Positions 26,506 through 37,625 of a DNA stretch of 64,000 nucleotides are shown one piece after another. Within the stretch, counting starts at the first letter, position 1. Each line of letters starts with the position of its first letter. Both the position numbers and the translations under genes were made by a program. The notes beneath the pieces are model-generated. The model made no database searches. It saw only the letters and a list, made by a program, of their open reading frames with translations, and was not told the DNA's origin. Source of the stretch: Mycolicibacterium sp. J2 (lineage in GTDB: Bacteria; Actinomycetota; Actinomycetes; Mycobacteriales; Mycobacteriaceae); the NCBI RefSeq assembly GCF_026240945.1, contig NZ_JAPFPY010000001.1, positions 248,001-312,000 on the forward strand, written 5' to 3'.

Positions 26506-27708
26506 ATGACGGCCCGTGTCCTGCCGCCGGTGCACATGCGGCGCAACGCCTTCGACCCCATCCCCGAGCTCGCGGCGCTGCGTGCAGCGGCGGGAGTGCA
26601 GTCGATCACCGGCCCCCTTGGCAATCCGGCCTACCTGATCACCCGGCACGAGGACGTCAAGGCCGTCCTTGCCGACCACGAGCATTTCTCCAACAGCCGG
26701 CCTGCGGATTTCGCGCTGCCCGGGGTACCGGAGATCTCCGCGGCCGAGCAAGCCGCCGCCCGGGCGGGCAACCTACTGGCCCAGGATCCCCCGGAGCATC
26801 AGCGGCTGCGCCGGATGCTCACCCCGGAGTTCACCATCCGGCGGATGAAGCGGCTGGAACCGCGCATCGCCGAGATCGTCGAGCAGCGGCTGGATGCGAT
26901 GGCCGACGCGGGGCCACCCAGCGATCTGATCGCCGAATTCGCCCTACCCATCCCGTCTTTGGTCATCTGCGAGCTGCTCGGCGTGCCGTATGACGACCGC
27001 GCCGACTTCCAGGAGCGGTCCGGCCGCCAACTGGACCTGTCGCTGCCCATCGCCGAGCGGATGGCGCTGCAGCGGGAGAGCCGCGACTATATGCGCGGGC
27101 TGGTCCTGGCGGCCCGGTCGGCTCCCGGCGAGGACATCCTCGGCATGCTGATCCGCGAACACGGCGCCGAGCTGACCGACGACGAGCTCATCGGCATCGC
27201 CGGCCTGCTGTTGCTGGCCGGACACGAGACCACGTCGAACATGCTGGGGTTGGGCACGCTGGCGTTGCTGCGCCACCCCGACCAGCTGGCGCTGGTCCGC
27301 GACGACCCCGAGGCGGTGGCACCGGCGATAGAGGAACTGCTGCGCTGGCTTTCGGTGGTGCAGCACGCCATTCCGCGCTTCACCACCGCCGCCGTCGAGG
27401 TCGCGGGCGTGCCGATCCCGGCGCGCAGCGTGGTGTTCGCGTCACTGCCGTCGGGCAACCGGGATCCGTCGTTCGTCGACGCACCCGACGAATTGGACGT
27501 GCGCCGCGGGGCGCCGGGCCACCTGGCCTTCGGGCACGGCGTGCACCACTGCCTCGGCGCCCCGTTGGCCCGGATGGAGATGCGCATCGCCTTCCCCGCG
27601 CTGTTCCGCCGCTTCCCCGAACTGGCCCTGGCCGAGGATTTCGAAGACGTCGAATTCCGTTCGTTCCATTTCATCTACGGGTTACGGTCATTGCAGGTGA
27701 GGTGGTGA
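26506..27708 (+). CDS. Cytochrome P450
   Basis: A 400-residue bacterial class I P450. The I-helix oxygen motif is AGHETTSN (residues 239-246), ExxR is ELLR near residue 277, and the heme-binding loop FGHGVHHCLGAP has the ligand Cys349. It inserts one oxygen atom into an organic substrate using electrons from the ferredoxin encoded directly after it. The substrate cannot be read from sequence; the pocket helices are divergent. Tight spacing with the preceding nucleosidase and hydrolase genes. Confidence 0.94.
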   Translation: MTARVLPPVHMRRNAFDPIPELAALRAAAGVQSITGPLGNPAYLITRHEDVKAVLADHEHFSNSRPADFALPGVPEISAAEQAAARAGNLLAQDPPEHQRLRRMLTPEFTIRRMKRLEPRIAEIVEQRLDAMADAGPPSDLIAEFALPIPSLVICELLGVPYDDRADFQERSGRQLDLSLPIAERMALQRESRDYMRGLVLAARSAPGEDILGMLIREHGAELTDDELIGIAGLLLLAGHETTSNMLGLGTLALLRHPDQLALVRDDPEAVAPAIEELLRWLSVVQHAIPRFTTAAVEVAGVPIPARSVVFASLPSGNRDPSFVDAPDELDVRRGAPGHLAFGHGVHHCLGAPLARMEMRIAFPALFRRFPELALAEDFEDVEFRSFHFIYGLRSLQVRW

Positions 27709-27710
27709 GC

Positions 27711-27902
27711 ATGAGGGTGGCAGCCGACCGCGACGCGTGTATCTCGGCGGGCAATTGTGTGATGGCCGCCGAGGCGGTCTTCGATCAGGACGACGACGGT
27801 GTGGTGGTCGTGCTGGTCGACGAGGTGCCGGCCGACGAGCAGGCCCACGCCAGGGAGGCGGTGCGGCTGTGCCCGGCCGGCGCCCTGCGTGAGATCTCCT
27901 AG
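27711..27902 (+). CDS. 3Fe-4S ferredoxin for the P450
   Basis: A 63-residue electron carrier. Three cysteines, in CISAGNC (spacing x5) and the later CPAG, match 3Fe-4S actinobacterial P450 ferredoxins. ATG at 27711 is used; GTG at 27705 would overlap the P450 stop as GTGA and adds two residues. It delivers electrons from a ferredoxin reductase not encoded in the window. Confidence 0.92.
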   Translation: MRVAADRDACISAGNCVMAAEAVFDQDDDGVVVVLVDEVPADEQAHAREAVRLCPAGALREIS

Positions 27903-27935
27903 GCCAACCCGGATTGCCCCCAAACCCCCACCGTG

Positions 27936-28619
27936 CTAAGTGGATTCGATATCGTCACCGATGCGGCCCGGCAGGTGGATCACACCCGCGCGCCCGAGCA
28001 GCAACAGGCTGACCACCAGTACCCACACCGGGAACACCAGGGTCAGCCAGACCGAGATGTCGGCGGCCACCAGAACGATCAGCGCCATGGTGTAGGTCGC
28101 CAACGCCAACCACCGTGGCATCACACCGGTTTTCAGCCAGATGGTGGCCAACGAGATCATGAAAACCGCGGCCATGCGCAGCGCGTAGGTCTTGCCGAGT
28201 GCGGTCAACGTCATGGTGGCGAAAGCCACCACCTCGGCCCGCGCCGGCTCGTCGAGCACGTCGGTCCCGCTGTGCGCCAAGCCGATTCCCACCGACATGG
28301 TGGCGAACACCATCGCCAGGAACAGCAGCCCGGCGCCCATGAACACCGAGGAGAAGAACTTGTCCTCCACCCCGGCGAACCCGTCTCGCACCACCCCGAT
28401 GAACCACAGGAACGCGATCCCGGCGAACGGCATGAGCGTCGCGGCGACTTTGAGATGTCCACTGCCCGCAACGGTCCACTGGGCGCCGTGCGCAGCCCCG
28501 TCGGGCACCGTCGTCCACAGCAACACCAGCGCGGTGGTGAACAGCAACGAGAACAGGACACCCGCGGCCGCGGCGGCCCGGGGTGTGGTCAGGCGGCGGA
28601 ACGGAAAAGGCGTGGTCAC
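27936..28619 (-). CDS. Multi-pass membrane protein, function unknown
   Basis: A 227-residue protein from GTG at 28619, with about seven hydrophobic segments: AAAAGVLFSLLFTTALVLLW, LMPFAGIAFLWFIGVV, FMGAGLLFLAMVFATMSVGI, two central ones and a C-terminal pair ending in VFPVWVLVVSLLLLG. I do not recognise a named family. Convergent with the ferredoxin and not clearly in an operon. Confidence 0.8.
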   Translation of the reverse strand: MTTPFPFRRLTTPRAAAAAGVLFSLLFTTALVLLWTTVPDGAAHGAQWTVAGSGHLKVAATLMPFAGIAFLWFIGVVRDGFAGVEDKFFSSVFMGAGLLFLAMVFATMSVGIGLAHSGTDVLDEPARAEVVAFATMTLTALGKTYALRMAAVFMISLATIWLKTGVMPRWLALATYTMALIVLVAADISVWLTLVFPVWVLVVSLLLLGRAGVIHLPGRIGDDIEST

Positions 28620-28779
28620 GGCGTCATGGTCGCACCTGAGGCGCAGCCGCCGCAGGTGAACGGTCACGGCCGGTGTAGCGTGGGAGAGATCCAAGCCCAC
28701 GAGGCTCAGGCATGTACCCGCTTTTCATCGCGCGTTGTGCGTCTTGTGTCGGCACACGAATCAACCGTCGAGGATATCC

Positions 28780-28908
28780 ATGCAGTCCAACGATCTTTTC
28801 TCACATCCGGACCGGCCCGTGGTCACCGCCGACGTCGACAACGACCCCTACAAAGACGACGTCACCACCATCACATTCTCGGATCGCCCGGGCGCACCAG
28901 GAAACTAG
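28780..28908 (+). CDS. Possible 42-residue acidic protein
   Basis: An ATG at 28780 preceded by GAGG six bases upstream opens a 42-codon frame: MQSNDLFSHPDRPVVTADVD, then an Asp/Thr-rich tail ending RPGAPGN. A strong terminator-like stem lies 48 bases after its TAG. It fills a space otherwise empty between 28620 and 29005. Codon pattern and site look genuine, but with no recognised relative the call is tentative. Confidence 0.45.
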   Translation: MQSNDLFSHPDRPVVTADVDNDPYKDDVTTITFSDRPGAPGN

Positions 28909-28956
28909 CCGCTGGCGCGCAACGCCATGGTCGAGGTCCGGTGAAGTCCGGAAACG

Positions 28957-28992
28957 AAAAGACTGGCGCAGCCGAAGCTGCGCCAGTCTTTT
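28957..28992. terminator. Bidirectional hairpin terminator, cspA / small ORF
   Basis: AAAAGACTGGCGCAGC (28957-28972), loop CGAA, and GCTGCGCCAGTCTTTT (28977-28992) form a perfect 16-base stem. With A-runs on one side and T-runs on the other it can work in both directions, ending the leftward cspA mRNA and the rightward small ORF. Confidence 0.88.
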
Positions 28993-29005
28993 AAGTCAGG
29001 TCCGG

Positions 29006-29209
29006 TCAGATGACCGAAACGCCCACTGCCTGCGGGCCTTTCGCGCCCTGCTCGACCTCGAACTGAACGCGAGCGTTCTCCTCGAGCGAGCGGAAGCCGC
29101 TTCCGGTGATCTCGCTGTAGTGGACGAAGACGTCGGCCGCTCCGCCATCAGGAGCGATGAAGCCGAAGCCCTTTTCGCCGTTGAACCATTTCACAGTGCC
29201 CTGTGCCAT
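29006..29209 (-). CDS. cspA: Cold-shock protein
   Basis: A 67-residue single cold-shock domain, starting [23 protein letters not shown]1 (KGFGFI) and RNP2 (VFVHY) are both present. It binds single-stranded RNA/DNA and acts as an RNA chaperone. A longer frame to 29227 exists, but the ATG at 29209 is the family start. About 95 bases separate it from the upstream gene; a long 5' leader is likely, as is common in this family. Ends at the terminator 28957-28992. Confidence 0.97.
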   Translation of the reverse strand: MAQGTVKWFNGEKGFGFIAPDGGAADVFVHYSEITGSGFRSLEENARVQFEVEQGAKGPQAVGVSVI

Positions 29210-29304
29210 TGAACTTACTTCTCTCATTTACAAGCGCAACAACCAAAATGTGCGCTGAATGAACGTAGCACCCCGCGGACAAAACCGCACTATTCAACTT
29301 TTCG

Positions 29305-31931
<2,627 letters not shown>

Positions 31932-31948
31932 CCGGTAGTTTTCGTGGG

Positions 31949-32728
31949 GTGAACATCCGGCCCCTGCACCAGTCGGTGCGCCCCAGCCCGGTCTTCCTGG
32001 CGATCCTCGCCCTCACGGCGGCAGGTGGCGTGCTGGCCTGGTTCTGCGGGGACACCATCCGCCCGCTGTCCTACGTCGCGGTGTTCGTGTTCGTCGTCGC
32101 CGGCTGGTTGGTGTCGATGTGCCTGCACGAATTCGGCCACGCCTACACGGCGTGGCGGTTCGGCGACCGCGACGTCGCCGTCCGCGGCTACCTGACGCTC
32201 AACCCGCTGAAGTACTCCAGCCCGGTGCTCTCGATCGCGTTACCGCTGGTGTTCATCGCCCTGGGCGGGATCGGGTTGCCGGGCGGCGCGGTCTACGTCC
32301 GGACGTCCTGGATGACCGCACGCCAACGCACCCAGGTCAGCCTGGCCGGCCCGGCGGCCAACGCTGTGCTGGCGGTGCTGCTGCTGGCCGTGACGGCCGT
32401 CTTCTTCGACCCGGCGCACGGTGTCTTCTGGGCGGGCATGGCGTTCCTGGGCTTCCTGCAGGTCACCGCGCTGCTGCTGAACCTGCTGCCCATCCCCGGC
32501 CTGGACGGTTACGGGGCGCTGGAGCCACATCTGAGCGATGACAACCGCCGCGCCCTGGAACCGGCCAAGCAATGGGGGTTCTTCATCCTGCTGATCCTGC
32601 TGCTGGTTCCGCAGCTCAACCAGTGGTTCTTCGGGGTGGTGTTCTGGTTCTTCGACCTGTCCGGCGTGCCGCATTGGCTGGTCGGAAACGGCGGGGCACT
32701 GACCCGGTTCTGGTCGGCCTGGGTGTAG
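31949..32728 (+). CDS. Site-2-type zinc metalloprotease (peptidase M50)
   Basis: A 259-residue polytopic membrane protease from GTG at 31949. The zinc site is HEFGH (His60-Glu61-His64) in a membrane helix, and the third ligand is Asp185 in NLLPIPGLDGYG. Families of this type cut transmembrane substrates, often anti-sigma factors. No PDZ domain is visible. Orthologue of Rv0359, which lacks a defined substrate. Confidence 0.9.
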   Translation: MNIRPLHQSVRPSPVFLAILALTAAGGVLAWFCGDTIRPLSYVAVFVFVVAGWLVSMCLHEFGHAYTAWRFGDRDVAVRGYLTLNPLKYSSPVLSIALPLVFIALGGIGLPGGAVYVRTSWMTARQRTQVSLAGPAANAVLAVLLLAVTAVFFDPAHGVFWAGMAFLGFLQVTALLLNLLPIPGLDGYGALEPHLSDDNRRALEPAKQWGFFILLILLLVPQLNQWFFGVVFWFFDLSGVPHWLVGNGGALTRFWSAWV

Positions 32729-32740
32729 ACCCCTTGCGAC

Positions 32741-32760
32741 ATATGCGACTTTGCGCATAT
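32741..32760. promoter_or_regulatory. ArsR/SmtB-type metal operator candidate
   Basis: ATATGCG (32741-32747) and CGCATAT (32754-32760) form a perfect inverted repeat with a 6-base spacer, ten bases ahead of the CDF gene start. The shape and sequence resemble SmtB/NmtR operators that control metal exporters. No ArsR-type gene is in this window, so the repressor would be encoded elsewhere. Confidence 0.72.
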
Positions 32761-32769
32761 ATTTCGGGC

Positions 32770-33669
32770 ATGGGTGCAGGACATGACCACAGCCACGGGG
32801 CCGATGCTCGGGTAAGCCGCATGGTGCTCGCCGCGGTCATCCTTTCGGTGTTCTTCTTCGTCGAATTGGGCACCGCGCTCGCCATCAACTCGATCGCCCT
32901 GCTGGCCGACGCCGGCCACATGCTCACCGACCTCGTCGCGATGTTCATGGGCCTGACCGCGGTGCTGCTGGCCAAGCGCGGCAGCACGTCGCCCTCGCGC
33001 ACCTACGGGTGGCATCGCGCCGAAGTGTTCACCGCCGTCGCCAACGCCGTGCTGCTGCTCGGGGTCGCCGGCTTCATCCTGTACGAGGCCATCGAACGAC
33101 TGGGTGCGGCTCCCGATGTGCCCGGCGTCCCGATGATCGTCGTCGCGCTGGCGGGCCTGCTCGCCAACGCGGTGGTTGTCCTGCTGCTGCGCTCGCACTC
33201 CGAGAACAGCCTCGCCGTCAAGGGCGCCTACATGGAAGTGGTCGCCGACACGGTGGGCAGCATCGGCGTACTGATCGCCGGCATCGTCACCGTCACCACC
33301 CGGTGGCCCTACGCCGACGTCGTCGTCGCGGTACTCGTCGCGCTGTGGGTGCTGCCCCGGGCGATCGCGTTGGCCCGCGCGGCGCTGCGCATCCTGTCGG
33401 AGACGTCGCCCAGCCACATCGACGTCGACGAATTACGGACCGCGCTGGAGGCGGTCGACGGAGTCACCGGCGTGCACGACCTGCACGTGTGGACCCTGGT
33501 GCCCGGCAAGGACATGGCAACCGCCCACCTGACCAGCACCCGGGAATCGGCCCTGGTGCTCGACGACGCCAGGGCGGTGCTGACCGCGCGCGGGCTCGAC
33601 CACGCGACCGTGCAGGTCGAGCCGCCGGATTCGGCCGCCGGCTGCGAGTGCGAAAGCCAGAACCGGTAG
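32770..33669 (+). CDS. Cation diffusion facilitator (zinc-type exporter)
   Basis: A 299-residue CDF transporter. The N-terminal His cluster (GHDHSHG), six helices, and the metal site in LLADAGHMLTDLVAMFMG and EVVADTVGSIGV match Zn2+/Cd2+ CDF proteins. The cytoplasmic C-terminal domain (residues about 205-299) carries HDLHVWTLVPGK, and the tail has CECES. It exports zinc or a related metal in exchange for protons. An ArsR-type inverted repeat lies just upstream. Overlaps the FUSC gene start. Confidence 0.9.
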   Translation: MGAGHDHSHGADARVSRMVLAAVILSVFFFVELGTALAINSIALLADAGHMLTDLVAMFMGLTAVLLAKRGSTSPSRTYGWHRAEVFTAVANAVLLLGVAGFILYEAIERLGAAPDVPGVPMIVVALAGLLANAVVVLLLRSHSENSLAVKGAYMEVVADTVGSIGVLIAGIVTVTTRWPYADVVVAVLVALWVLPRAIALARAALRILSETSPSHIDVDELRTALEAVDGVTGVHDLHVWTLVPGKDMATAHLTSTRESALVLDDARAVLTARGLDHATVQVEPPDSAAGCECESQNR

Positions 33670-35228
33670 CCCCGCCCCGGCTGCCCGTCGCGCTGCGCGC
33701 TGCGGTCAGCACCGCCATCCCGGTCCTCGTCGGTAACGCCGCGGGCGCCCTCGGCGCCGGGTTGATCGCCACCCTCGGGGCCTTCACCGCGCGGTTCGGA
33801 GCAGGCCGCCCCTATCTGAGCCGCGCCCTGCACCTCGCGCTGGTGGCCGGCGCGCTGGCACTGGCGGTCACCGCAGGCGCCTGGGCCGCCGACATCGCCT
33901 GGGCCGGCGTGCTCACCGTCTCCGCCATCGCGGTCCTCGCGGTCTGGCTGTGCAGCGCACTGAAGGTCGGGCCGCCGGGGGCCTACGTGTTCGTCGTCGC
34001 CTGTGCCGCGGGCATCGGTGTCTCGGCGTCCCGGCTGAGCCCCTGGCAGATCGGGGCGCTCGTGCTGGCCGGCGGCCTGCTGGCCTGGGCGGTCCAGATG
34101 CTCGGCGCACTGACGGGCTTCCGGCGCCCGGAACGGGTCACGGTGCAGACGACGGCCGATCGGGTCGCCGACTACCTCGGCGCCGTCGGCGGACCGGACG
34201 AGGACGCCGCACGGCACCGGGCCGCCCACGCACTGCACCAGGCGTGGACCGCGCTGGTCGACCAGCAGCCAGTCGCGTCCGAGAGCCGTGAACTCGACCG
34301 GTTGCGCGCCGCCAACCATGCGGTGCACGTGCTGTTCGCCCGTGCCGAACCCGACACCGCCGACCTGGCGCGCGCCCTCGGCCGGCTCGAGGCCGATCCC
34401 GATGCCGTCGCCCATCGCGACCCCGACCGACCTTCGCCCACGCCGGCACCCGCGCGGCACCTGCTGCGGGCGGCGCTGCGCACCGGCTCGCAGACCCGCC
34501 GGGTGATGGTCCGGGTGGCGATCGGGGTGCCGCTGGCCGGGTTCGCCGCGGTCGGCCTCGGGGTCGACCGGGCTTACTGGGCGATGGCCGCTGCGGTGCT
34601 GATCCTGCACCAGGGAGCGCCGCTGTGGCACGCGCTGCGCCGCGGTGCCGAGCGCCTCCTCGGCACCTGGATCGGGCTGGCGCTGGCCGCCGTGATCATC
34701 GTCATCCACCCGCAGGGCTGGCTGCTGGCCGCCGTGCTGGCGGTGCTGAACTTCGCCATCGAGATGCTGGTGGCCCGCACCTACCTGCTGGCCTCGGTAT
34801 TCATCACCGCCACCGCGTTGACCATCGGCACCGCCAGCCACCCGCTGGCGCCGGGCCAGGTCGGGCACCTGCTGCTGACCCGCGGCATCGACACGTTCAT
34901 CGGCTGCGCCATCGGGCTGGCGGTGTACCTGGCCCTCGCGCGCAGGCAGGAAACCCACCGGCTCGCCGACGCGCTGGCGGCCACCCGGGCCGCGCTGGCA
35001 TGCGCCGAGCCGTTCGTGGCGGCCGGCGACACGGCGAGCCTCGCCGCCCGCACCGCGCGCCGCGACCTGCAGCTCAGCGCCCTGGACATGCTGGACGTAC
35101 TCGACGCGGCCCAGGCCGGACCGCGGGACCAGCGGGCGGACGCCACCAGACTGGGCCCTGAGGTGCTGGCCGTCGAGCGCGCGTCGTCGCAGACCATCGC
35201 CGCTCTGTGGGCGGCGGAAAGGCGCTGA
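33648..35228 (+). CDS. FUSC-family membrane protein
   Basis: A 526-residue protein with two blocks of about five to six helices: residues 20-150 and about 290-430, joined by a soluble helical segment rich in charged residues. Such FUSC/YccS-like proteins are related to aromatic acid exporters. GTG at 33648 overlaps the CDF gene by 22 bases; no closer start codon exists. The two genes are probably translated together, but their roles need not be linked. Confidence 0.82.
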   Translation: MRKPEPVAPPRLPVALRAAVSTAIPVLVGNAAGALGAGLIATLGAFTARFGAGRPYLSRALHLALVAGALALAVTAGAWAADIAWAGVLTVSAIAVLAVWLCSALKVGPPGAYVFVVACAAGIGVSASRLSPWQIGALVLAGGLLAWAVQMLGALTGFRRPERVTVQTTADRVADYLGAVGGPDEDAARHRAAHALHQAWTALVDQQPVASESRELDRLRAANHAVHVLFARAEPDTADLARALGRLEADPDAVAHRDPDRPSPTPAPARHLLRAALRTGSQTRRVMVRVAIGVPLAGFAAVGLGVDRAYWAMAAAVLILHQGAPLWHALRRGAERLLGTWIGLALAAVIIVIHPQGWLLAAVLAVLNFAIEMLVARTYLLASVFITATALTIGTASHPLAPGQVGHLLLTRGIDTFIGCAIGLAVYLALARRQETHRLADALAATRAALACAEPFVAAGDTASLAARTARRDLQLSALDMLDVLDAAQAGPRDQRADATRLGPEVLAVERASSQTIAALWAAERR

Positions 35229-35230
35229 GG

Positions 35231-35647
35231 CTAGGAGACCCCGAGTTCGGCGCGCGCGGCGGGATCGCAATCGTCGAGCAGATCCAGGCAGCGCGCGTAC
35301 TCCGGCGTCTCACCGATGGCGTCGGCCGCCTTGGCCAGTGCCGCCACGCAGCGCAGGAAGCCGCGGTTGGGCTCGTGGCTGTAGGGCACCGGACCGAAAC
35401 CCTTCCACCCGTTGCGCCGCAGCTGATCCAGACCGCGGTGATAGCCGGTGCGCGCGTAGGCATAGGCCGTGATCGCCTTGTCCTCGCTCAGCGCGTCCTC
35501 GGCCAGTGCCGCCCAGGCCACCGACGCGCTGGGGTGCGCGGCCGCGACGATCGCCGGGTTCTCCCCCGCTTCGAGCTCTTCCTCCGCCTCGGTGTCGCCC
35601 GGCAGCAGCACCGGGTCCGGACCGAGGAGATCACCCATCCGAGTCAT
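35231..35647 (-). CDS. DUF3151 protein (Rv0360c-like)
   Basis: A 138-residue helical soluble protein starting MTRMGDLLGPDPVLLPGDTE, the orthologue start. It contains AITAYAYARTGYHRGLDQLRRNGWKGFGPVPYSHEPN, a highly conserved segment. The frame is open to 35710 but the longer N-terminus is not conserved-looking. Possible TPR-like helices. Function unknown. Confidence 0.88.
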   Translation of the reverse strand: MTRMGDLLGPDPVLLPGDTEAEEELEAGENPAIVAAAHPSASVAWAALAEDALSEDKAITAYAYARTGYHRGLDQLRRNGWKGFGPVPYSHEPNRGFLRCVAALAKAADAIGETPEYARCLDLLDDCDPAARAELGVS

Positions 35648-35728
35648 AAGCCCATTGTGCCGTGCGGGCGTCGACAGCCAATCGCTAGGCTTCATCAGTA
35701 GCGTCGGCAAGGGAGGACCGCAGCAGGG

Positions 35729-36433
35729 ATGTCGAACCCAACAGGGCCGGACGACAAGCAGGAATCCGGCGAGGGCACATCGGAGGACGACGCGCCCGAG
35801 CGTCGGTTCACCGCGCCGTCGGGCTTCGACGGCTCAACTCAGATCATCGACGCGGTCCCCGAGCCGCCGACCGAGATCTTCTCCGCCGAGGACGCGACCG
35901 AGCTGATGGCGGCGCAGCCGGCCGGTTCGGCACCCAAGAACGTTGCGCCACAGGTCATTCCACCGCGTAACGAGTCGGACAAACCGGTCCGCACCCGACG
36001 TAGCTGGGGTTGGGTGATCGCGGTGGTCCTGGTGATCGCGGCGCTGGTGGCGCTGGCCGTGCTGGGCACCGTGCTGCTGACCCGCAAGACCAACGCGGCG
36101 GTGTCGCAGGAGGAGCTGGTGCGCACCACGATCGGCAGCTTCGACGGGGCGATCCAGCGCGGCGACCTGGCCACCCTGCGCAGCATCACCTGTGGGGCCA
36201 CCCGCGACAGTTACGTCCAATACAACGACAAGGCCTGGGCCGACACCCACGCCCGGGTCGCGGCGGCCAAGCAGTACCCGGTGGTGGCCAGCATCGACCA
36301 GGTGGTGGTGCACGACGACCACGCCGAAGCCAATGTCACGACGTTCATGGCGTATGCGCCGCAGACCCGCTCCACCCGGAGTTTCGACCTGCAGTTGCGC
36401 GACGACCAGTGGAAGATCTGCCAGAACTCCTAG
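35729..36433 (+). CDS. Membrane-anchored protein with NTF2-like domain (Rv0361-like)
   Basis: A 234-residue protein. A disordered, acidic cytoplasmic region (residues 1-92) with Pro/Thr/Glu is followed by one transmembrane helix (WGWVIAVVLVIAALVALAVLGTVLL, about 94-118) and an outside domain with two cysteines (SITCG and WKICQNS). The domain shape is shared with the protein at 18773. Position before fba matches Rv0361. Followed by a strong hairpin. Function unknown. Confidence 0.82.
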   Translation: MSNPTGPDDKQESGEGTSEDDAPERRFTAPSGFDGSTQIIDAVPEPPTEIFSAEDATELMAAQPAGSAPKNVAPQVIPPRNESDKPVRTRRSWGWVIAVVLVIAALVALAVLGTVLLTRKTNAAVSQEELVRTTIGSFDGAIQRGDLATLRSITCGATRDSYVQYNDKAWADTHARVAAAKQYPVVASIDQVVVHDDHAEANVTTFMAYAPQTRSTRSFDLQLRDDQWKICQNS

Positions 36434-36435
36434 AA

Positions 36436-36486
36436 CGATTTCGGCGCGTTCACCCGCGGTGACCGCGGGTGAACGCGCCGAAATCG
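36436..36486. terminator. Long perfect hairpin between Rv0361-like gene and fba
   Basis: A perfect 24-base stem, 36436-36459 against 36463-36486, with the 3-base loop TGA. It starts two bases after the Rv0361-like stop and ends ten bases before the convergent fba stop, so it likely terminates both transcripts. There is no U-run, so it may be intrinsic-like without a tail. Confidence 0.82.
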
Positions 36487-36496
36487 CTTGGCGGGA

Positions 36497-37534
36497 CTAG
36501 CCCGCCGAAACGCTGCGGCCCGCGCTGTGCAGGTCGTTGCAGGCCTCGATGACCCGCTGGGTCATCCCGGCCTCGGCCTTCTTCAGGTAGCTGCGCGGGT
36601 CGTAGACCTTCTTGTTGCCGACCTCGCCGTCGATCTTGAGCACCCCGTCGTAGTTGGAGAACATGTGCCCGACGACGGGCCGGGTGAACGCGTACTGGGT
36701 GTCGGTGTCGACGTTCATCTTCACCACGCCGTAGCGCAGCGAGTCCTCGATCTCGGACTTCAGCGAACCCGAGCCGCCGTGGAACACGAAGTCGAACGGC
36801 TTGGAGCCCTCGGGCAGGCCCAGCTTGGCCGCGGCCACCTTCTGGCCCTCGGCCAGCACCTCGGGCTTGAGCACCACGTTGCCCGGCTTGTACACGCCGT
36901 GCACGTTGCCGAACGTCGCGGCCAGCAGGTACTTGCCGTGCTCGCCGGCGCCGAGCGCGTCGATGGTCTTCTGGAAGTCCTCGGAGCTGGTGTAGAGCTT
37001 CTCGTTGATCTCGGCCTCGACGCCGTCCTCTTCACCGCCGACGACGCCGATCTCCACCTCGAGGATGATCTTGGCGGCGGCCGTCAGTTTGAGCAGCTCC
37101 TGCGCGATCTCCAGGTTCTCGTCGATCGGCACCGCCGAGCCGTCCCACATATGCGACTGGAACAGCGGGTTCTGCCCCTTGGCGACACGCTCGGCCGAGA
37201 TCGCGATGAGCGGACGCACGAAGCTGTCCAACTTGTCCTTGGGGCAGTGATCGGTGTGCAGCGCGACGGTGATGGGGTACTTCGCGGCGATCACATGCGC
37301 GAACTCGGCCAGCGCGGTGGCGCCGACGACCATGTCCTTCACACCCAGGCCGGAACCGAATTCGGCTCCGCCGGTGGAGAACTGGATGATGCCGTCGCTG
37401 CCCGCGTCGGCGAAGCCCTTGATGGCCGCGTTGATGGTCTCCGACGACGTGCAGTTGATCGCCGGGAACGCGAAGGAGTGCTCCTTGGCACGGCCCAGCA
37501 TCTCGGCATAGACCTCGGGCGTGGCGATGGGCAT
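36497..37534 (-). CDS. fba: Class II fructose-bisphosphate aldolase
   Basis: A 345-residue zinc enzyme of glycolysis and gluconeogenesis: fructose 1,6-bisphosphate gives DHAP and GAP. VALHTDHCP carries the catalytic Asp and zinc His, LEVEIGVVGGEEDG the metal-binding loop, FGNVHGVYKPGNV and DFVFHGGSGS the phosphate/zinc sites. Orthologue of Rv0363c by family and position. The MgtE gene I recall between Rv0361 and fba in M. tuberculosis is absent here. Confidence 0.97.
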   Translation of the reverse strand: MPIATPEVYAEMLGRAKEHSFAFPAINCTSSETINAAIKGFADAGSDGIIQFSTGGAEFGSGLGVKDMVVGATALAEFAHVIAAKYPITVALHTDHCPKDKLDSFVRPLIAISAERVAKGQNPLFQSHMWDGSAVPIDENLEIAQELLKLTAAAKIILEVEIGVVGGEEDGVEAEINEKLYTSSEDFQKTIDALGAGEHGKYLLAATFGNVHGVYKPGNVVLKPEVLAEGQKVAAAKLGLPEGSKPFDFVFHGGSGSLKSEIEDSLRYGVVKMNVDTDTQYAFTRPVVGHMFSNYDGVLKIDGEVGNKKVYDPRSYLKKAEAGMTQRVIEACNDLHSAGRSVSAG

Positions 37535-37625
37535 GGAAACTTCCTCTCGGCTGTCCGGCTGACCCGGTCAGTATGACAAGAAGCGGGTCAGCAGGCACTG
37601 GCCGGTCTGGATTAGCGTTGCGCAG

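Noticed and set aside
28712..29212. Plus-strand ORF of 166 codons across the cspA region
   Set aside because: It runs through a perfect terminator and antisense to cspA; a shorter frame with a ribosome site at 28780 is a better candidate.
33309..35270. Minus-strand ORF of 653 codons opposite the FUSC gene
   Set aside because: Gly/Arg/Gln-rich shadow; the FUSC gene has clear membrane helices on the plus strand.
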